64,000 nucleotides of DNA from Streptomyces endocoffeicus (GCF_016741935.1 NZ_JAERRG010000007.1:1-64000); one strand, 5' to 3'. Counted from the first letter of the stretch, positions 7,312-17,712 are shown. Numbers and translations are program-made. The notes: generated by a model not told the origin, from the sequence alone.

Positions 7312-9147
7312 ATGGCCACGGAGCCCGATCTCATCGCACAGGCTCGCGCATGGCTTGCCGAGGATCCCGATCCAGAGACGCGGGACGAGCTCGGGAAACT
7401 GCTCCAGGACGATGCCGTCGACGCGATCGCCGAGCGGTTCTCCGGCACGTTGCAGTTCGGTACCGCCGGTCTCCGGGGTGAGCTCGGGGCCGGGCCCATG
7501 CGGATGAACCGCGCCGTCGTCATCCGCGCCGCCGCCGGGCTCGCCGCGTATCTGCGCACGCATCAGGCCCAGGACGGCCAGGACGACCAGGGCGGCCAGG
7601 GCGGCCAGGGCGGCCAGGACGATCGGCACGGTCAAGGGCTCGTCGTCGTCGGGTACGACGCCCGCTACAAGAGCGCCGAGTTCGCCCGCGACACCGCCGC
7701 CGTCATGACCGGCGCCGGTTTCCGCGCCGCCGTCCTGCCCCGCCCCCTCCCCACGCCCGTGCTCGCGTTCGCCATCCGCCACCTCGGCGCGATCGCCGGA
7801 GTCGAGGTCACCGCGAGCCACAACCCGCCCCGCGACAACGGCTACAAGGTCTACCTCGGCGACGGCTCCCAGATCGTGCCGCCCGCCGACGCCGAGATCG
7901 CCGCCGAGATCGAGGCGATCCGCAGCCTGGACGATGTGCCCCGGCCCGAGGCCGGCTGGGAGACGCTGAACGACGACGTCCTGGAGGCGTACCTCGCGCG
8001 GACCGACGCCGTTCTCACCCAGGGTTCGCCCCGGAACGCCCGTGTCGTCTACACCCCGCTGCACGGCGTCGGCCGCGAGACCCTCACCGCCGCGTTCGCC
8101 CGTGCCGGGTTCCCCGAGCCCGCGGTCGTGCCCGAGCAGGCCGAGCCCGACCCGGCGTTCCCGACCGTCGCGTTCCCCAACCCGGAGGAGCCGGGGGCGA
8201 TGGACCTGGCCTTCGCCACGGCCCGCAGGGTCGCGCCGGACATCATCATCGCCAACGACCCGGACGCCGACCGCTGCGCCGTCGCCATCCCCGCGATCAC
8301 GAATCCCACGGCCCCCACGGACGCCGCGAGCTGGCGGATGCTGCGCGGGGACGAGGTCGGCGCGCTCCTCGCCACCCACCTCGTCCACAAGCGCGCCCGT
8401 GGTGCCTTCGCGACCACGATCGTCTCCTCGTCGCTCCTGTCCCGGATCGCGGACGACGCGGGGCTGCCGTACGCCGAGACGCTGACCGGCTTCAAGTGGC
8501 TGGCCCGGGTGGACGGGCTGCGCTACGCGTACGAGGAGGCGCTCGGCTACTGCGTGGATCCGGACGGCGTACGCGACAAGGACGGCATCACGGCCGCGCT
8601 GCTCGTGGCCGAGCTGACGTCGGAGCTCAAGGAGCAGGGCCGCACCCTCGCCGATCTGCTGGACGACATCGCGGTGGCCCATGGCCTGCACGCCACCGAC
8701 CAGCTGTCCGTCCGGGTCACCGACCTCTCCGTGATCGGCACCGCGATGAAGCGGCTGCGCGGACAGCCGCCCACCGAGCTCGCGGGGCTCGCCGTGACCT
8801 CGGCGGAGGACCTGACGCGGGGCACGGACACCCTGCCCCCGACGGACGGCCTGCGCTATCAGCTCGCCGGGAAGGGCAACGTCCGCGGCGCCCGTGTGGT
8901 CGTCCGGCCCAGCGGCACCGAGCCGAAGCTGAAGTGCTACCTGGAGGTGGTCGTCGACGTCCCCGCCGCCCACGCCCTCGCTCCGGCCCGCGCCACGGCG
9001 GACACCGTGCTGGCCGCGCTCAAGACGGACCTTTCGGTGGCGGCGGGAATCCAGCCCCCGGAATCCGCGACCGCGGACACGGGCGCGGACACGGACACGG
9101 GCGTATCGGCTGCCGAGCCCGTCGCCGTCGCCCACAGCGATCAGTGA
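7312..9147 (+). CDS. pmmB: Phospho-sugar mutase, PmmB/PGM2 type (probable phosphopentomutase)
   Basis: The protein is 611 residues from ATG 7312, preceded by AGGAGG. The alpha-D-phosphohexomutase signature is complete: catalytic Ser169 in VTASHNPPRDNGYK, metal loop NDPDADR at 315-321 and phosphate loop VRPSGTEPK. Length and the PNPEEPGA motif match PGM2-type enzymes, which act as phosphopentomutases. The position between a nucleoside phosphorylase and deoC suggests ribose-1-phosphate to ribose-5-phosphate isomerisation. M. tuberculosis has the same deoD-pmmB pair. Oddities are a Gly/Gln/Asp-rich insert (residues about 85-109) coded by short DNA repeats, and an Asp/Thr-rich C-terminal tail. 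Confidence 0.88.
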   Translation: MATEPDLIAQARAWLAEDPDPETRDELGKLLQDDAVDAIAERFSGTLQFGTAGLRGELGAGPMRMNRAVVIRAAAGLAAYLRTHQAQDGQDDQGGQGGQGGQDDRHGQGLVVVGYDARYKSAEFARDTAAVMTGAGFRAAVLPRPLPTPVLAFAIRHLGAIAGVEVTASHNPPRDNGYKVYLGDGSQIVPPADAEIAAEIEAIRSLDDVPRPEAGWETLNDDVLEAYLARTDAVLTQGSPRNARVVYTPLHGVGRETLTAAFARAGFPEPAVVPEQAEPDPAFPTVAFPNPEEPGAMDLAFATARRVAPDIIIANDPDADRCAVAIPAITNPTAPTDAASWRMLRGDEVGALLATHLVHKRARGAFATTIVSSSLLSRIADDAGLPYAETLTGFKWLARVDGLRYAYEEALGYCVDPDGVRDKDGITAALLVAELTSELKEQGRTLADLLDDIAVAHGLHATDQLSVRVTDLSVIGTAMKRLRGQPPTELAGLAVTSAEDLTRGTDTLPPTDGLRYQLAGKGNVRGARVVVRPSGTEPKLKCYLEVVVDVPAAHALAPARATADTVLAALKTDLSVAAGIQPPESATADTGADTDTGVSAAEPVAVAHSDQ

Positions 9148-9172
9148 CCCACGGGCCCGGCGGGCCCCGGGG

Positions 9173-9856
9173 TCAGCCGATCGCCAGCATGACGCCCAAC
9201 AGCACCGCGCCCGCCAGCGTCGGCGCGATCATCTCGAAGGCCCAGCGCACCTCCGGCGCCCCCTGGGCGCCCTCGCGCTGGGCGTTGAGTTCGGCCATCT
9301 CGCGCAGGTCGCCGATCGCCGCGTCGGAGGAGGCCCGGCGGTCCTCGTCGGACTTGCCGGCCGCGACATGGGCGGACGTCGTGCCGAAGGGGTCCTCGGA
9401 GGCCGCCCTGGCCTGTTGCCGGGCGGCCCGCTTGCGCTGGCGCAACGAGACCGGGATCGCCCACAGCTGGTACGTGGCCCCGCCCGCGAGCACCTCGCTG
9501 GTGTATCCGGCGCGCAGCCCGTCGACCGAGGCCCAGGGCAGCGTGATCGTACGGAACGGGTTGCGGACGAGCAGCCGGTCCTGCCCCGCGTAGACGGCCG
9601 GGCGCACCGTGAAGGCGATCACCACCGGCACCGCGAACAGCAGCCCGGCCAGCGCCAGCCACGGCGTCCGTCCCTCGCCCCGGATCATGGCGTCGATGCC
9701 CAGCCAGCCGCTGAGCCCGAGCAGCAGCACCCCGCCCGCGATACCGCTCGGGGAGCGGTAGATCCGGTCCGAGAAGGTCTCGGTCTCGGCATCGGAGGAA
9801 TCGGGCGATGCGGAGCTGGAGGCAGCGGGGGTGGAGTCGTCGTCCGGGCTCGTCAT
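9173..9856 (-). CDS. PH-domain-like membrane protein
   Basis: The 227-residue protein has an acidic Ser-rich N-terminus, then two membrane helices (GIAGGVLLLGLSGWLGIDAM and a second after WLALAGLLFAVP). A bacterial PH-like strand segment follows (VRPAVYAGQDRLLVRNPFRTITLPW), then a charged Arg/Ala stretch and a last C-terminal helix. Such proteins are common and mostly of unknown function in actinomycetes. It starts at ATG 9856 with CACAAT seven bases upstream, which would suit a leaderless message. It is divergent from deoC. Confidence 0.7.
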   Translation of the reverse strand: MTSPDDDSTPAASSSASPDSSDAETETFSDRIYRSPSGIAGGVLLLGLSGWLGIDAMIRGEGRTPWLALAGLLFAVPVVIAFTVRPAVYAGQDRLLVRNPFRTITLPWASVDGLRAGYTSEVLAGGATYQLWAIPVSLRQRKRAARQQARAASEDPFGTTSAHVAAGKSDEDRRASSDAAIGDLREMAELNAQREGAQGAPEVRWAFEMIAPTLAGAVLLGVMLAIG

Positions 9857-9962
9857 GCGCCCGATTGTGCACCACACTCACGGGGCGGGGGGCGCCCAGG
9901 GGACGCCCGGGATCGCCCGCCCCCGGCCCCCGATCGATTCCGGGCCCGGGGGTGACATCCGA

Positions 9963-9981
9963 CTACGCGCGTAGATATGCT
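9963..9981 (+). promoter_or_regulatory. CTACGCGCGTAG operator and -10 box of deoC
   Basis: The perfect palindrome at 9963-9974 is followed by TATGCT at 9976-9981 and the GTG start at 9988. A six-base gap from the -10 hexamer to the start codon implies a leaderless message. Confidence 0.72.
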
Positions 9982-9987
9982 CATCTG

Positions 9988-10995
9988 GTGACCATGCCCA
10001 CCACAGTTCCCGCATACGGCAAAGAGGCCGCGGAGCGACTCGCGTCGATGGCGGACGTGACCGCCGACGACGGCGCACTGCGCCGCTTCCTGCACGGCCT
10101 GCCGGGCGTCGACGCGGTCGGCCTGCAGGCCCGTGCCGCGACCCTCGGCACCCGCTCGATCAAGACCACGGCGAAGGCGTACGCCATCGACCTGGCGATC
10201 TCGATGATCGACCTGACGACCCTCGAGGGTGCCGACACCCCGGGCAAGGTCCGGGCGCTCTGCGCCAAGGGGATCAACCCCGACCCCACCGACCGCACCG
10301 CCCCGAAGGTCGCGGCGATCTGCGTCTACGGCGACATGGTGGCCACCGCCAAGGAGGCCCTGACCGGCAGCGGCATCCAGGTGGCCGCCGTCGCCACCGC
10401 CTTCCCCTCCGGCCGGGCCTCGCTGCCGGTCAAGCTGGCCGACACCCGGGACGCGGTCGCCGCCGGGGCCGACGAGATCGACATGGTGATCGACCGCGGC
10501 GCCTTCCTCTCCGGCCGCTACCTCGACGTCTTCGAGGAGATCCGGCAGGTGAAGGAGGCCTGCGTCCGCGAGGACGGCAGCGGCACGGCGGCCCACCTCA
10601 AGGTCATCTTCGAGACCGGTGAGCTCCAGACGTACGACAACGTCCGCCGGGCCTCCTGGCTGGCGATGCTCGCGGGCGCGGACTTCATCAAGACCTCCAC
10701 CGGCAAGGTGGCCGTCAACGCGACCCCGCCCGTCACCCTCGTCCTGCTGGAGGCGGTCCGCGACTTCCGCGCCGCCACGGGCGTACAGGTGGGCGTGAAG
10801 CCCGCGGGCGGCATCCGCACCACCAAGGACGCGATCAAGTACCTGGTGATGGTCAACGAGACGCTGGGCGACGAGTGGCTCTCCCCGGAGTGGTTCCGCT
10901 TCGGCGCCTCCAGCCTGCTCAACGATCTGCTCATGCAGCGCCAGAAGCTGAGCACCGGCCGGTACTCCGGTCCCGACTACGTGACGGTGGACTGA
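9988..10995 (+). CDS. deoC: Deoxyribose-phosphate aldolase
   Basis: The 335-residue protein is read from GTG 9988; ATG 9994 is an alternative. The Schiff-base lysine lies in DFIKTSTGKVA, and EIDMVIDRGAFLSG is the second family motif. It splits 2-deoxyribose-5-phosphate into glyceraldehyde-3-phosphate and acetaldehyde. The length is that of the long DERA class, not the 220-250 residue short class. Two aldehyde dehydrogenase genes follow after 6 bp, so the acetaldehyde is probably oxidised by their product (inference). Confidence 0.94.
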   Translation: MTMPTTVPAYGKEAAERLASMADVTADDGALRRFLHGLPGVDAVGLQARAATLGTRSIKTTAKAYAIDLAISMIDLTTLEGADTPGKVRALCAKGINPDPTDRTAPKVAAICVYGDMVATAKEALTGSGIQVAAVATAFPSGRASLPVKLADTRDAVAAGADEIDMVIDRGAFLSGRYLDVFEEIRQVKEACVREDGSGTAAHLKVIFETGELQTYDNVRRASWLAMLAGADFIKTSTGKVAVNATPPVTLVLLEAVRDFRAATGVQVGVKPAGGIRTTKDAIKYLVMVNETLGDEWLSPEWFRFGASSLLNDLLMQRQKLSTGRYSGPDYVTVD

Positions 10996-11001
10996 TACCC
11001 C

Positions 11002-12427
<1,426 letters not shown>

Positions 12428-12435
<8 letters not shown>

Positions 12436-13321
12436 CCGCAACGACCGACTCTCCGTGCTCAAGACCTACAAGCTGTTCGTCGGGGGCAAGTTCCCCCGGT
12501 CCGAGAGCGGGCGGGTGTACGAGGTGACCACAGCGACATCAGCCGCTGGCGCGGCGGGAAAGGGCACGTGGCTGGCCAACGCCCCGCTGGCCTCCCGCAA
12601 GGACGCCCGGGACGCGGTCGTCGCCGCGCGCAAGGCGTTCGGCGGCTGGTCGGGGGCCACCGCCTACAACCGGGGCCAGATCCTCTACCGCGTCGCCGAG
12701 ATGCTGGAGGGCCGCCGCGACCAGTTCGCGCGGGAGGTCGGCGACGCGGAGGGGCTTGGCAAGTCCAAGGCCGCCGCCGTCGTGGACGCCGCGATCGACC
12801 GCTGGGTCTGGTACGCGGGCTGGTCCGACAAGACGGCCCAGATCGCCGGGTCCGCCAACCCCGTGGCCGGGCCGTACTTCAACCTCTCCGCCCCCGAGCC
12901 GACCGGCGTCGTCGCGCTCCTCGCGCCCCAGGACTCGTCGTTCCTGGGCCTGGTGTCGGTGATCGCCCCGGCGATCGTCACGGGCAACACGACGGTGGTC
13001 GCCGCCGCCGAGGGCGCCCCACTCCCCGCCCTCTCCCTGGCCGAGGTCCTGGCCACCTCCGACCTCCCCGGCGGCGTGGTCAACGTCCTGTCCGGCCGCA
13101 CGGCGGAGATCGCCGCGCCCCTCGCCGCGCACCAGGACGTCAACGCGATCGACCTCGCGGGCGCGGACGCGGAGCTCGCGACCGAGCTGGAGAAGGCCGC
13201 GGCGGACAACCTCAAGCGCGTCCTGCGTCCACAGCCTGTGGATTGGGCCGCGGACCCCGGCACGGCCCGGCTGTTGGCCTTCCTGGAGACGAAGACCGTC
13301 TGGCACCCGATGGGCGTCTAG
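12428..13321 (+). CDS. Truncated aldehyde dehydrogenase-like protein without catalytic domain
   Basis: The 297-residue protein matches only the N-terminal, NAD-binding part of aldehyde dehydrogenases (KLFVGGKFPRSESGRVY, WSDKTAQIAGSANPV, GVVALLAPQDSSFLGLVSVI). It has neither the ELGGK glutamate nor a catalytic cysteine. ATG 12428 overlaps the stop of the complete ALDH gene by 8 bp, which indicates coupled translation. In ALDH16 proteins a complete ALDH domain is fused to just such a dead second domain, so this pair looks like the unfused form. It is intact and therefore not called a pseudogene. Confidence 0.8.
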
Positions 13322-13330
13322 CCCGACGCG

Positions 13331-13371
13331 CCCCCGCACCGTCCGCACCCCGGACTTCGCGGGGGCTTTTT
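13331..13371 (+). terminator. Terminator after the ALDH pair
   Basis: CCCCCGC at 13331-13337 pairs with GCGGGGG at 13359-13365, with an inner GTCCG/CGGAC stem, followed by CTTTTT. It is a classic intrinsic terminator. Confidence 0.85.
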
Positions 13372-13381
13372 CGTCGCACAT

Positions 13382-13411
13382 ATTGTCAACAATTTCATCG
13401 ACAGTTAGGTT
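13382..13411 (+). promoter_or_regulatory. Promoter of the ligJ-ligI-MFS operon with a GntR-type operator
   Basis: ATTGTCAACAAT (13382-13393) is an inverted repeat ATTGT-N2-ACAAT, the form bound by many FadR-subfamily GntR regulators. It overlaps a -35 box TTGTCA at 13383-13388. After a 17-bp spacer comes TAGGTT at 13406-13411 as the -10 box. No GntR gene is present in the window. Confidence 0.6.
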
Positions 13412-13443
13412 GCGAGGAACCGCACGCCACGAAGGAACAGCCA

Positions 13444-14469
13444 ATGATCATCGACTGCCATGGCCACTACACCACCGCGCCCCCGGCGCTGGAGGCATGG
13501 CGCACCCAGCAGATCAACGGACTCACCGACCCCGCCCGCGCCCCCTCCCGCACCGACCTCCGCATCGGCGACGACGAGCTGCGCCGGAGCATCGAGCCGA
13601 ATCAGCTCCGGCTGATGGACGAGCGCGGCATCGACCTGACGGTCTTCTCGCCCCGGGCGTCCTTCATGGCCCACCACATCGGCGATCTCCACACCTCCGC
13701 CGAGTGGGCGGCGCTCTGCAACGAGCTCTGCTTCCGCGTCGGCGAGCTCTACCCGGAGCGCTTCGCCCCCGCCGCGATGCTCCCGCAGTCGCCGGGTGTC
13801 GATCCGGCCACCTGCGTGCCCGAACTCGTCCGCTGTGTGGAGGAGTACGGGGCCGTGGCGGTCAACCTCAACCCCGACCCCTCGGGCGGCCACTGGACGG
13901 CCCCGCCGCTGACCGACCGCTCGTGGTACCCGATCTACGAGAAGCTGGTGGAGTACGACGTTCCGGCGATGGTGCACGTGAGCACCAGCGTGAACCCCGC
14001 CTTCCACACCACCGGGGCGCACTACCTCAACGCCGATACGACGGTGTTCATGCAGCTCGTGCAGGGCGATCTGTTCGCCGACTTCCCCACCCTGCGGCTG
14101 ATCATCCCGCATGGCGGCGGCGCCGTTCCGTATCACTGGGGCCGGTTCCGCGGACTGGCGATGGCCCTGGGCAAGCCGCCCCTGGAGGAGCATGTCCTGG
14201 GCAATGTCTTCTTCGACACCTGCGTCTACCACCAGCCCGGTATCGACCTGCTCTTCGACGTCATCCCGGCCCGGAACATCCTCTTCGCCTCGGAGATGAT
14301 CGGCGCCGTCCGCGACATCGACCCCCGGACGGGCCGGCACTTCGACGACACCCGCCGCTACGCCGAGGCCGCCGGGCTCCCCGTGGACGAGTTGGCCGGC
14401 ATCTTCGAACGCAATGCCCGCACCGTCTACCCCCGTCTGGACGCCCTGCTGACGAAGCAGAGCCGCTGA
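13444..14469 (+). CDS. ligJ: 4-oxalomesaconate hydratase (amidohydrolase superfamily, LigJ type)
   Basis: The 341-residue protein starts MIIDCHGHYTTAP, the metal-binding HxH of the amidohydrolase superfamily in the form seen in LigJ. Later motifs include VHVSTSVNP, LIIPHGGGAVPYHWGRF and a C-terminal NARTVYPRL. LigJ hydrates oxalomesaconate to 4-carboxy-4-hydroxy-2-oxoadipate in the protocatechuate 4,5-cleavage and gallate pathways. The next gene is a LigI-type lactonase and the third an MFS carrier. No ring-cleavage dioxygenase, LigU isomerase or LigK aldolase lies nearby. Confidence 0.82.
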   Translation: MIIDCHGHYTTAPPALEAWRTQQINGLTDPARAPSRTDLRIGDDELRRSIEPNQLRLMDERGIDLTVFSPRASFMAHHIGDLHTSAEWAALCNELCFRVGELYPERFAPAAMLPQSPGVDPATCVPELVRCVEEYGAVAVNLNPDPSGGHWTAPPLTDRSWYPIYEKLVEYDVPAMVHVSTSVNPAFHTTGAHYLNADTTVFMQLVQGDLFADFPTLRLIIPHGGGAVPYHWGRFRGLAMALGKPPLEEHVLGNVFFDTCVYHQPGIDLLFDVIPARNILFASEMIGAVRDIDPRTGRHFDDTRRYAEAAGLPVDELAGIFERNARTVYPRLDALLTKQSR

Positions 14470-14545
14470 GATGACGCGCACGTCCGTCGATCCGCCCGGG
14501 TTCCCCCATGACCGCGGGGCCGCCCACCCGTCCAGAGGAGCCCTC

Positions 14546-15466
14546 ATGAGCACGCTCTCCCCCAAGACCCCGGGCTGGCTGGACTGGCACCCCGATCCGT
14601 CCCGGCCCGTCTTCGCCCTGCCGCCGGGCACCGTCGACACCCACTGCCATGTCTTCGGCCCGCAGACCACGTTCCCCTTCGCGCCCGAGCGGAAGTACAC
14701 GCCCTGCGACGGCGGCAAGGACGACCTCTTCGCCCTCCGCGACCACCTCGGGGTCGCCCGTAACGTGATCGTCCAGGCGACCTGTCACGGCGCGGACAAC
14801 AGCGCCATGGTCGACGCCGTCCAGGCGTCCGGCGGCCGGGCGCGTGGTATCGCGACCGTACGCCCGGATGTCACCGACGCCGAGCTGCGCCGGCTGGACG
14901 CGGCGGGGGTGCGCGGGGTGCGGTTCACCTTCCTGAGGCGGCTCGCCGACGCCGCGCCCCAGGACGCGCTGGCCGCCGTCGCCCGGCGGATCGCCCCGCT
15001 CGGCTGGCATGTCGTCCTCTACTTCGAAAGCGCCGACCTGCCCGAGCTGGAACGTTTCTTCAGCTCCCTGCCCACCCCGCTCGTCGTGGACCACATGGGA
15101 CGGCCGGACGTGACCGAACCGGCGGACGGGCCGGGCTTCACCCGCTTCCTGCGGTTCGCCGAACGCAATGACGTGTGGGTCAAGGTCACCTGCCCCGAAC
15201 GCCTCAGCGTCACCGGGCCCCCGGCCCTGAACGCCGAGCCACACCCGTACCCGGATGTGGTGCCCTTCGCCCGCCGCGCGATCGAGGAGTTCCCCGACCG
15301 GGTGCTGTGGGGCACGGACTGGCCGCATCCCAACCTCACCGCCCATATGCCCGACGACGGGCTGCTGGCCGACTACGTGCCCCAGGTGGCGGTCACCGCC
15401 GAGCAGCGGCGGAAGCTGCTGGTCGACAACCCCATGCGGCTCTACTGGCCCGGCGAAGGCGCCTGA
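14546..15466 (+). CDS. ligI: 2-pyrone-4,6-dicarboxylate lactonase (LigI type)
   Basis: The 306-residue amidohydrolase-superfamily protein has the LigI N-terminal signature VDTHCHVFGP, an IVQATCHGADN strand, VVDHMGRP, and the final metal-site motif LWGTDWPHPN. LigI hydrolyses 2-pyrone-4,6-dicarboxylate to oxalomesaconate, the precursor of the LigJ substrate. ATG 14546 has GAGGAG ten bases upstream. It lies 76 bp after ligJ. Confidence 0.86.
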   Translation: MSTLSPKTPGWLDWHPDPSRPVFALPPGTVDTHCHVFGPQTTFPFAPERKYTPCDGGKDDLFALRDHLGVARNVIVQATCHGADNSAMVDAVQASGGRARGIATVRPDVTDAELRRLDAAGVRGVRFTFLRRLADAAPQDALAAVARRIAPLGWHVVLYFESADLPELERFFSSLPTPLVVDHMGRPDVTEPADGPGFTRFLRFAERNDVWVKVTCPERLSVTGPPALNAEPHPYPDVVPFARRAIEEFPDRVLWGTDWPHPNLTAHMPDDGLLADYVPQVAVTAEQRRKLLVDNPMRLYWPGEGA

Positions 15467-15537
15467 CCTCGTTTCCCCGCGATACCGCCGAACCCCCCGC
15501 TCCGTCCCCCTCCCCGCCTCTTCGACAAGGGCCGCCC

Positions 15538-16890
15538 ATGCAGCACTCCAACGCGGTGAACCGGCTGGACAGACTCCCCATCTCCCGGTTTCACAAGATC
15601 ACCTTGCTGGCCGTCTCGTTCGCCTACTTCTTCGAGTTCGCGGACATCAACACCTTCGCCACCACCGCTCCCCAGCTCATCGACCTCTGGGGCATCACGG
15701 TCGACCAGATCGCCTACGTGACCTCGGTGTCGTTCATCGGCATGTTCATCGGCTCCGTGGCCGCGAGCACCCTCGCCGACCGCTGGGGCCGAAAGAAGGC
15801 GCTGATCCAGACCACCCTGTGTTTCGGGGTCTTCTCACTCGCCTCGGCCTTCTCCTGGGACGTCGTGTCGCTGGGCGTCTTCCGGGTGCTGACCTCGGCG
15901 GGGCTGTCCGCGATGACCGTCGTGGCGGTGATCTACGTCAACGAGATGTATCCGTCCGCCGTACGCGGCAAGTACCAGGCGTACGCCATCGTCATCGGCA
16001 TCTGCGGCACCCCGGCCACCAACCTCATCGCCAGCGCCGTCGTACCGCTCAGCGACTGGTCCTGGCGGCTGGTCTATCTGTGGGGCTCGCTCGGCCTCCT
16101 CTTCGTCTTCTTCACCCGGCACCTCAAGGAGTCCCCCCGCTGGCACGAGAGCAGGGGCGAGTACGACGCGGCCGAGGCGGTCCTCGGCGAGATCGAGGCC
16201 CGGGTCGCCGCCGAGCAGGGCCCGCTCCCCGAGCCCGCGCCGCCGATCGACGAGACCCGCCCCGCCAAGGCCTCGCCCCGCCTCCTCCTGAAGAAGCGGT
16301 ACCTCGGGCCGACCGCGCTGCTCACCGTCCTGTGGGTGACCCAGACCATCGGCTTCTTCGGCTACTCGAGCTGGGCGCCCACCCTGCTGGCCAAGGAGGG
16401 CTTCAGCGTCGAGAAGTCGGTCTTCTACGTGGCGCTCACCACCGTGGGCGCGCCGCTCGGCTCGTTCCTGGCCTCCCTGGTCACCGACCGGTTCGAACGC
16501 AAATGGTGTCTGGTGGCCTTCGGCGCGGTGATCGCGCTGTGCGGTCTGCTGTACGGGCTGACCTTCAACCCGGCCCTGATCGTGGTCTTCGGCTTCCTGG
16601 TGAACCTCTTCGAGCGCGGCTACACGGCCCTGGGGTACGCCTACTCCCCCGAGCTGTTCGACACCCGCGGCCGCTCGCTGGGAACGGGCGTCTCCTACGG
16701 GCTCGGGCGGCTCTCGAACGCCGCGGGGCCGCTGATCATCGCGGCCCTCTACCACGGCACCGGCTACCAGAGCGTCTTCTTCTTCATCGCGGGCACCTGG
16801 CTCCTGGGCGCCCTCGTCCTGGCGGTCTTCGGCCCCCGGACCCGCCCGGCCCGTACGGCGGCGGCGGAACGGCCACGCGCGGTCGTATGA
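15538..16890 (+). CDS. MFS transporter, aromatic acid:H+ symporter type
   Basis: The 450-residue protein has about twelve membrane segments. The conserved loop 2-3 motif ADRWGRKKALI and the RVLTSAGLSAMTVVAVIYVNEMYP segment resemble the metabolite:H+ symporter families that take up benzoate-like acids. Its place after ligI and ligJ suggests import of 2-pyrone-4,6-dicarboxylate or a related aromatic acid (inference). The start at ATG 15538 follows an AAGGG sequence. Confidence 0.8.
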   Translation: MQHSNAVNRLDRLPISRFHKITLLAVSFAYFFEFADINTFATTAPQLIDLWGITVDQIAYVTSVSFIGMFIGSVAASTLADRWGRKKALIQTTLCFGVFSLASAFSWDVVSLGVFRVLTSAGLSAMTVVAVIYVNEMYPSAVRGKYQAYAIVIGICGTPATNLIASAVVPLSDWSWRLVYLWGSLGLLFVFFTRHLKESPRWHESRGEYDAAEAVLGEIEARVAAEQGPLPEPAPPIDETRPAKASPRLLLKKRYLGPTALLTVLWVTQTIGFFGYSSWAPTLLAKEGFSVEKSVFYVALTTVGAPLGSFLASLVTDRFERKWCLVAFGAVIALCGLLYGLTFNPALIVVFGFLVNLFERGYTALGYAYSPELFDTRGRSLGTGVSYGLGRLSNAAGPLIIAALYHGTGYQSVFFFIAGTWLLGALVLAVFGPRTRPARTAAAERPRAVV

Positions 16891-16927
16891 CGGCGGGACC
16901 GGGGTCACCTGGGCGGTCAAGTCGGCG

Positions 16928-16943
16928 GTCACGCGGGGGTCAC
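16928..16943 (+). promoter_or_regulatory. AfsQ1-box-like site before the uridine-kinase-like gene
   Basis: GTCAC-N6-GTCAC at 16928-16932 and 16939-16943 matches the published AfsQ1 pattern GTnAC-n6-GTnAC exactly. It lies 32 bp before the GTG at 16976. Confidence 0.5.
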
Positions 16944-16975
16944 GTGCGCGAAAGGATGCGTCACACTGGTGTTCC

Positions 16976-17611
16976 GTGACCAGCCAACCGCCTTCCGCCC
17001 GTGTCGTCCTGCTCTCCGGCCCCTCGGGTTCGGGCAAGTCCTCCCTCGCGACCCGCACCGGGCTGCCCGTGCTCAACCTCGACGACTTCTACAAGGAGGG
17101 CGGCGACCCGACGCTCCCCCAACTCCCCGACGGCGGGGGCGCCGACTGGGACTCGCCGCTGTCCTGGGACGCGGACGCGGCGGTCGCGGCCATCGAGGAG
17201 CTGTGCCGTACGTCCGGTACGACCGTGCCGCTGTACGACATCGCCACCAGCGCCCGCGTCGGCGAGGAGGCGCTGGACATCGGGCGGTCGCCGCTGTTCA
17301 TCGCCGAGGGGATCTTCGCCGCCGACATCGTCGGGCGGTGTGCCGATCTCGGCGTGCTCGCGGACGCGATCTGTCTGCGCGGCCGCCCGTCCACCACGTT
17401 CCGGCGCAGGCTGCTGCGCGATCTGCGGGAGGGCCGTAAGCCCGCGCTCTACCTGCTGCGGCGCGGCTGGCGGCTGATGCGCGCGGAGCGCGGGATCGTG
17501 GCCCGGCAGACGGCACTGGGCGCGTACGCGTGCGGCAAGGACGTGGCGCTGGGCCGGATAGCGGCGGCGGGAGAGCGGATCCCCGCCTCCGGCCAGAAGG
17601 CGTCCGTATAG
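16976..17611 (+). CDS. Uridine kinase-like P-loop kinase
   Basis: The 211-residue protein begins with a Walker A motif GPSGSGKSS and continues LNLDDFYKEGGD, the Asp-x-Phe-Tyr pattern of uridine/pantothenate kinase relatives, with a later FIAEGIFAADIV strand. It is likely a cytosolic nucleoside or small-alcohol kinase, with the exact substrate not determined. The GTG start has no ribosome site, and CACACT lies eight bases upstream, so a leaderless message is possible. A perfect AfsQ1-type box lies upstream and the gene converges on sigQ. Confidence 0.8.
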   Translation: MTSQPPSARVVLLSGPSGSGKSSLATRTGLPVLNLDDFYKEGGDPTLPQLPDGGGADWDSPLSWDADAAVAAIEELCRTSGTTVPLYDIATSARVGEEALDIGRSPLFIAEGIFAADIVGRCADLGVLADAICLRGRPSTTFRRRLLRDLREGRKPALYLLRRGWRLMRAERGIVARQTALGAYACGKDVALGRIAAAGERIPASGQKASV

Positions 17612-17668
17612 CCACGTAGCCAAACGCGGCCACGCAGGCACGCAGCGGCGCAGCCGCGCAGGCAAAAA

Positions 17669-17712
17669 GGTGCGAGGCCGGACATCCCCCCTCGGCTGTC
17701 CGGCCTCGCACC
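17669..17712. terminator. Bidirectional terminator between the kinase gene and sigQ
   Basis: A perfect 16-bp stem, GGTGCGAGGCCGGACA at 17669-17684 with its complement at 17697-17712, has a 12-base loop. The right side is followed by TGTTTCCC and the left side is flanked by AAAAA, so each strand has a U-rich tail. Confidence 0.88.

Noticed and set aside
12568..13440. N-terminal extension of the LigJ frame upstream of 13444
   Set aside because: The open frame runs through the second ALDH gene, a terminator and the promoter; the family start motif is at 13444.
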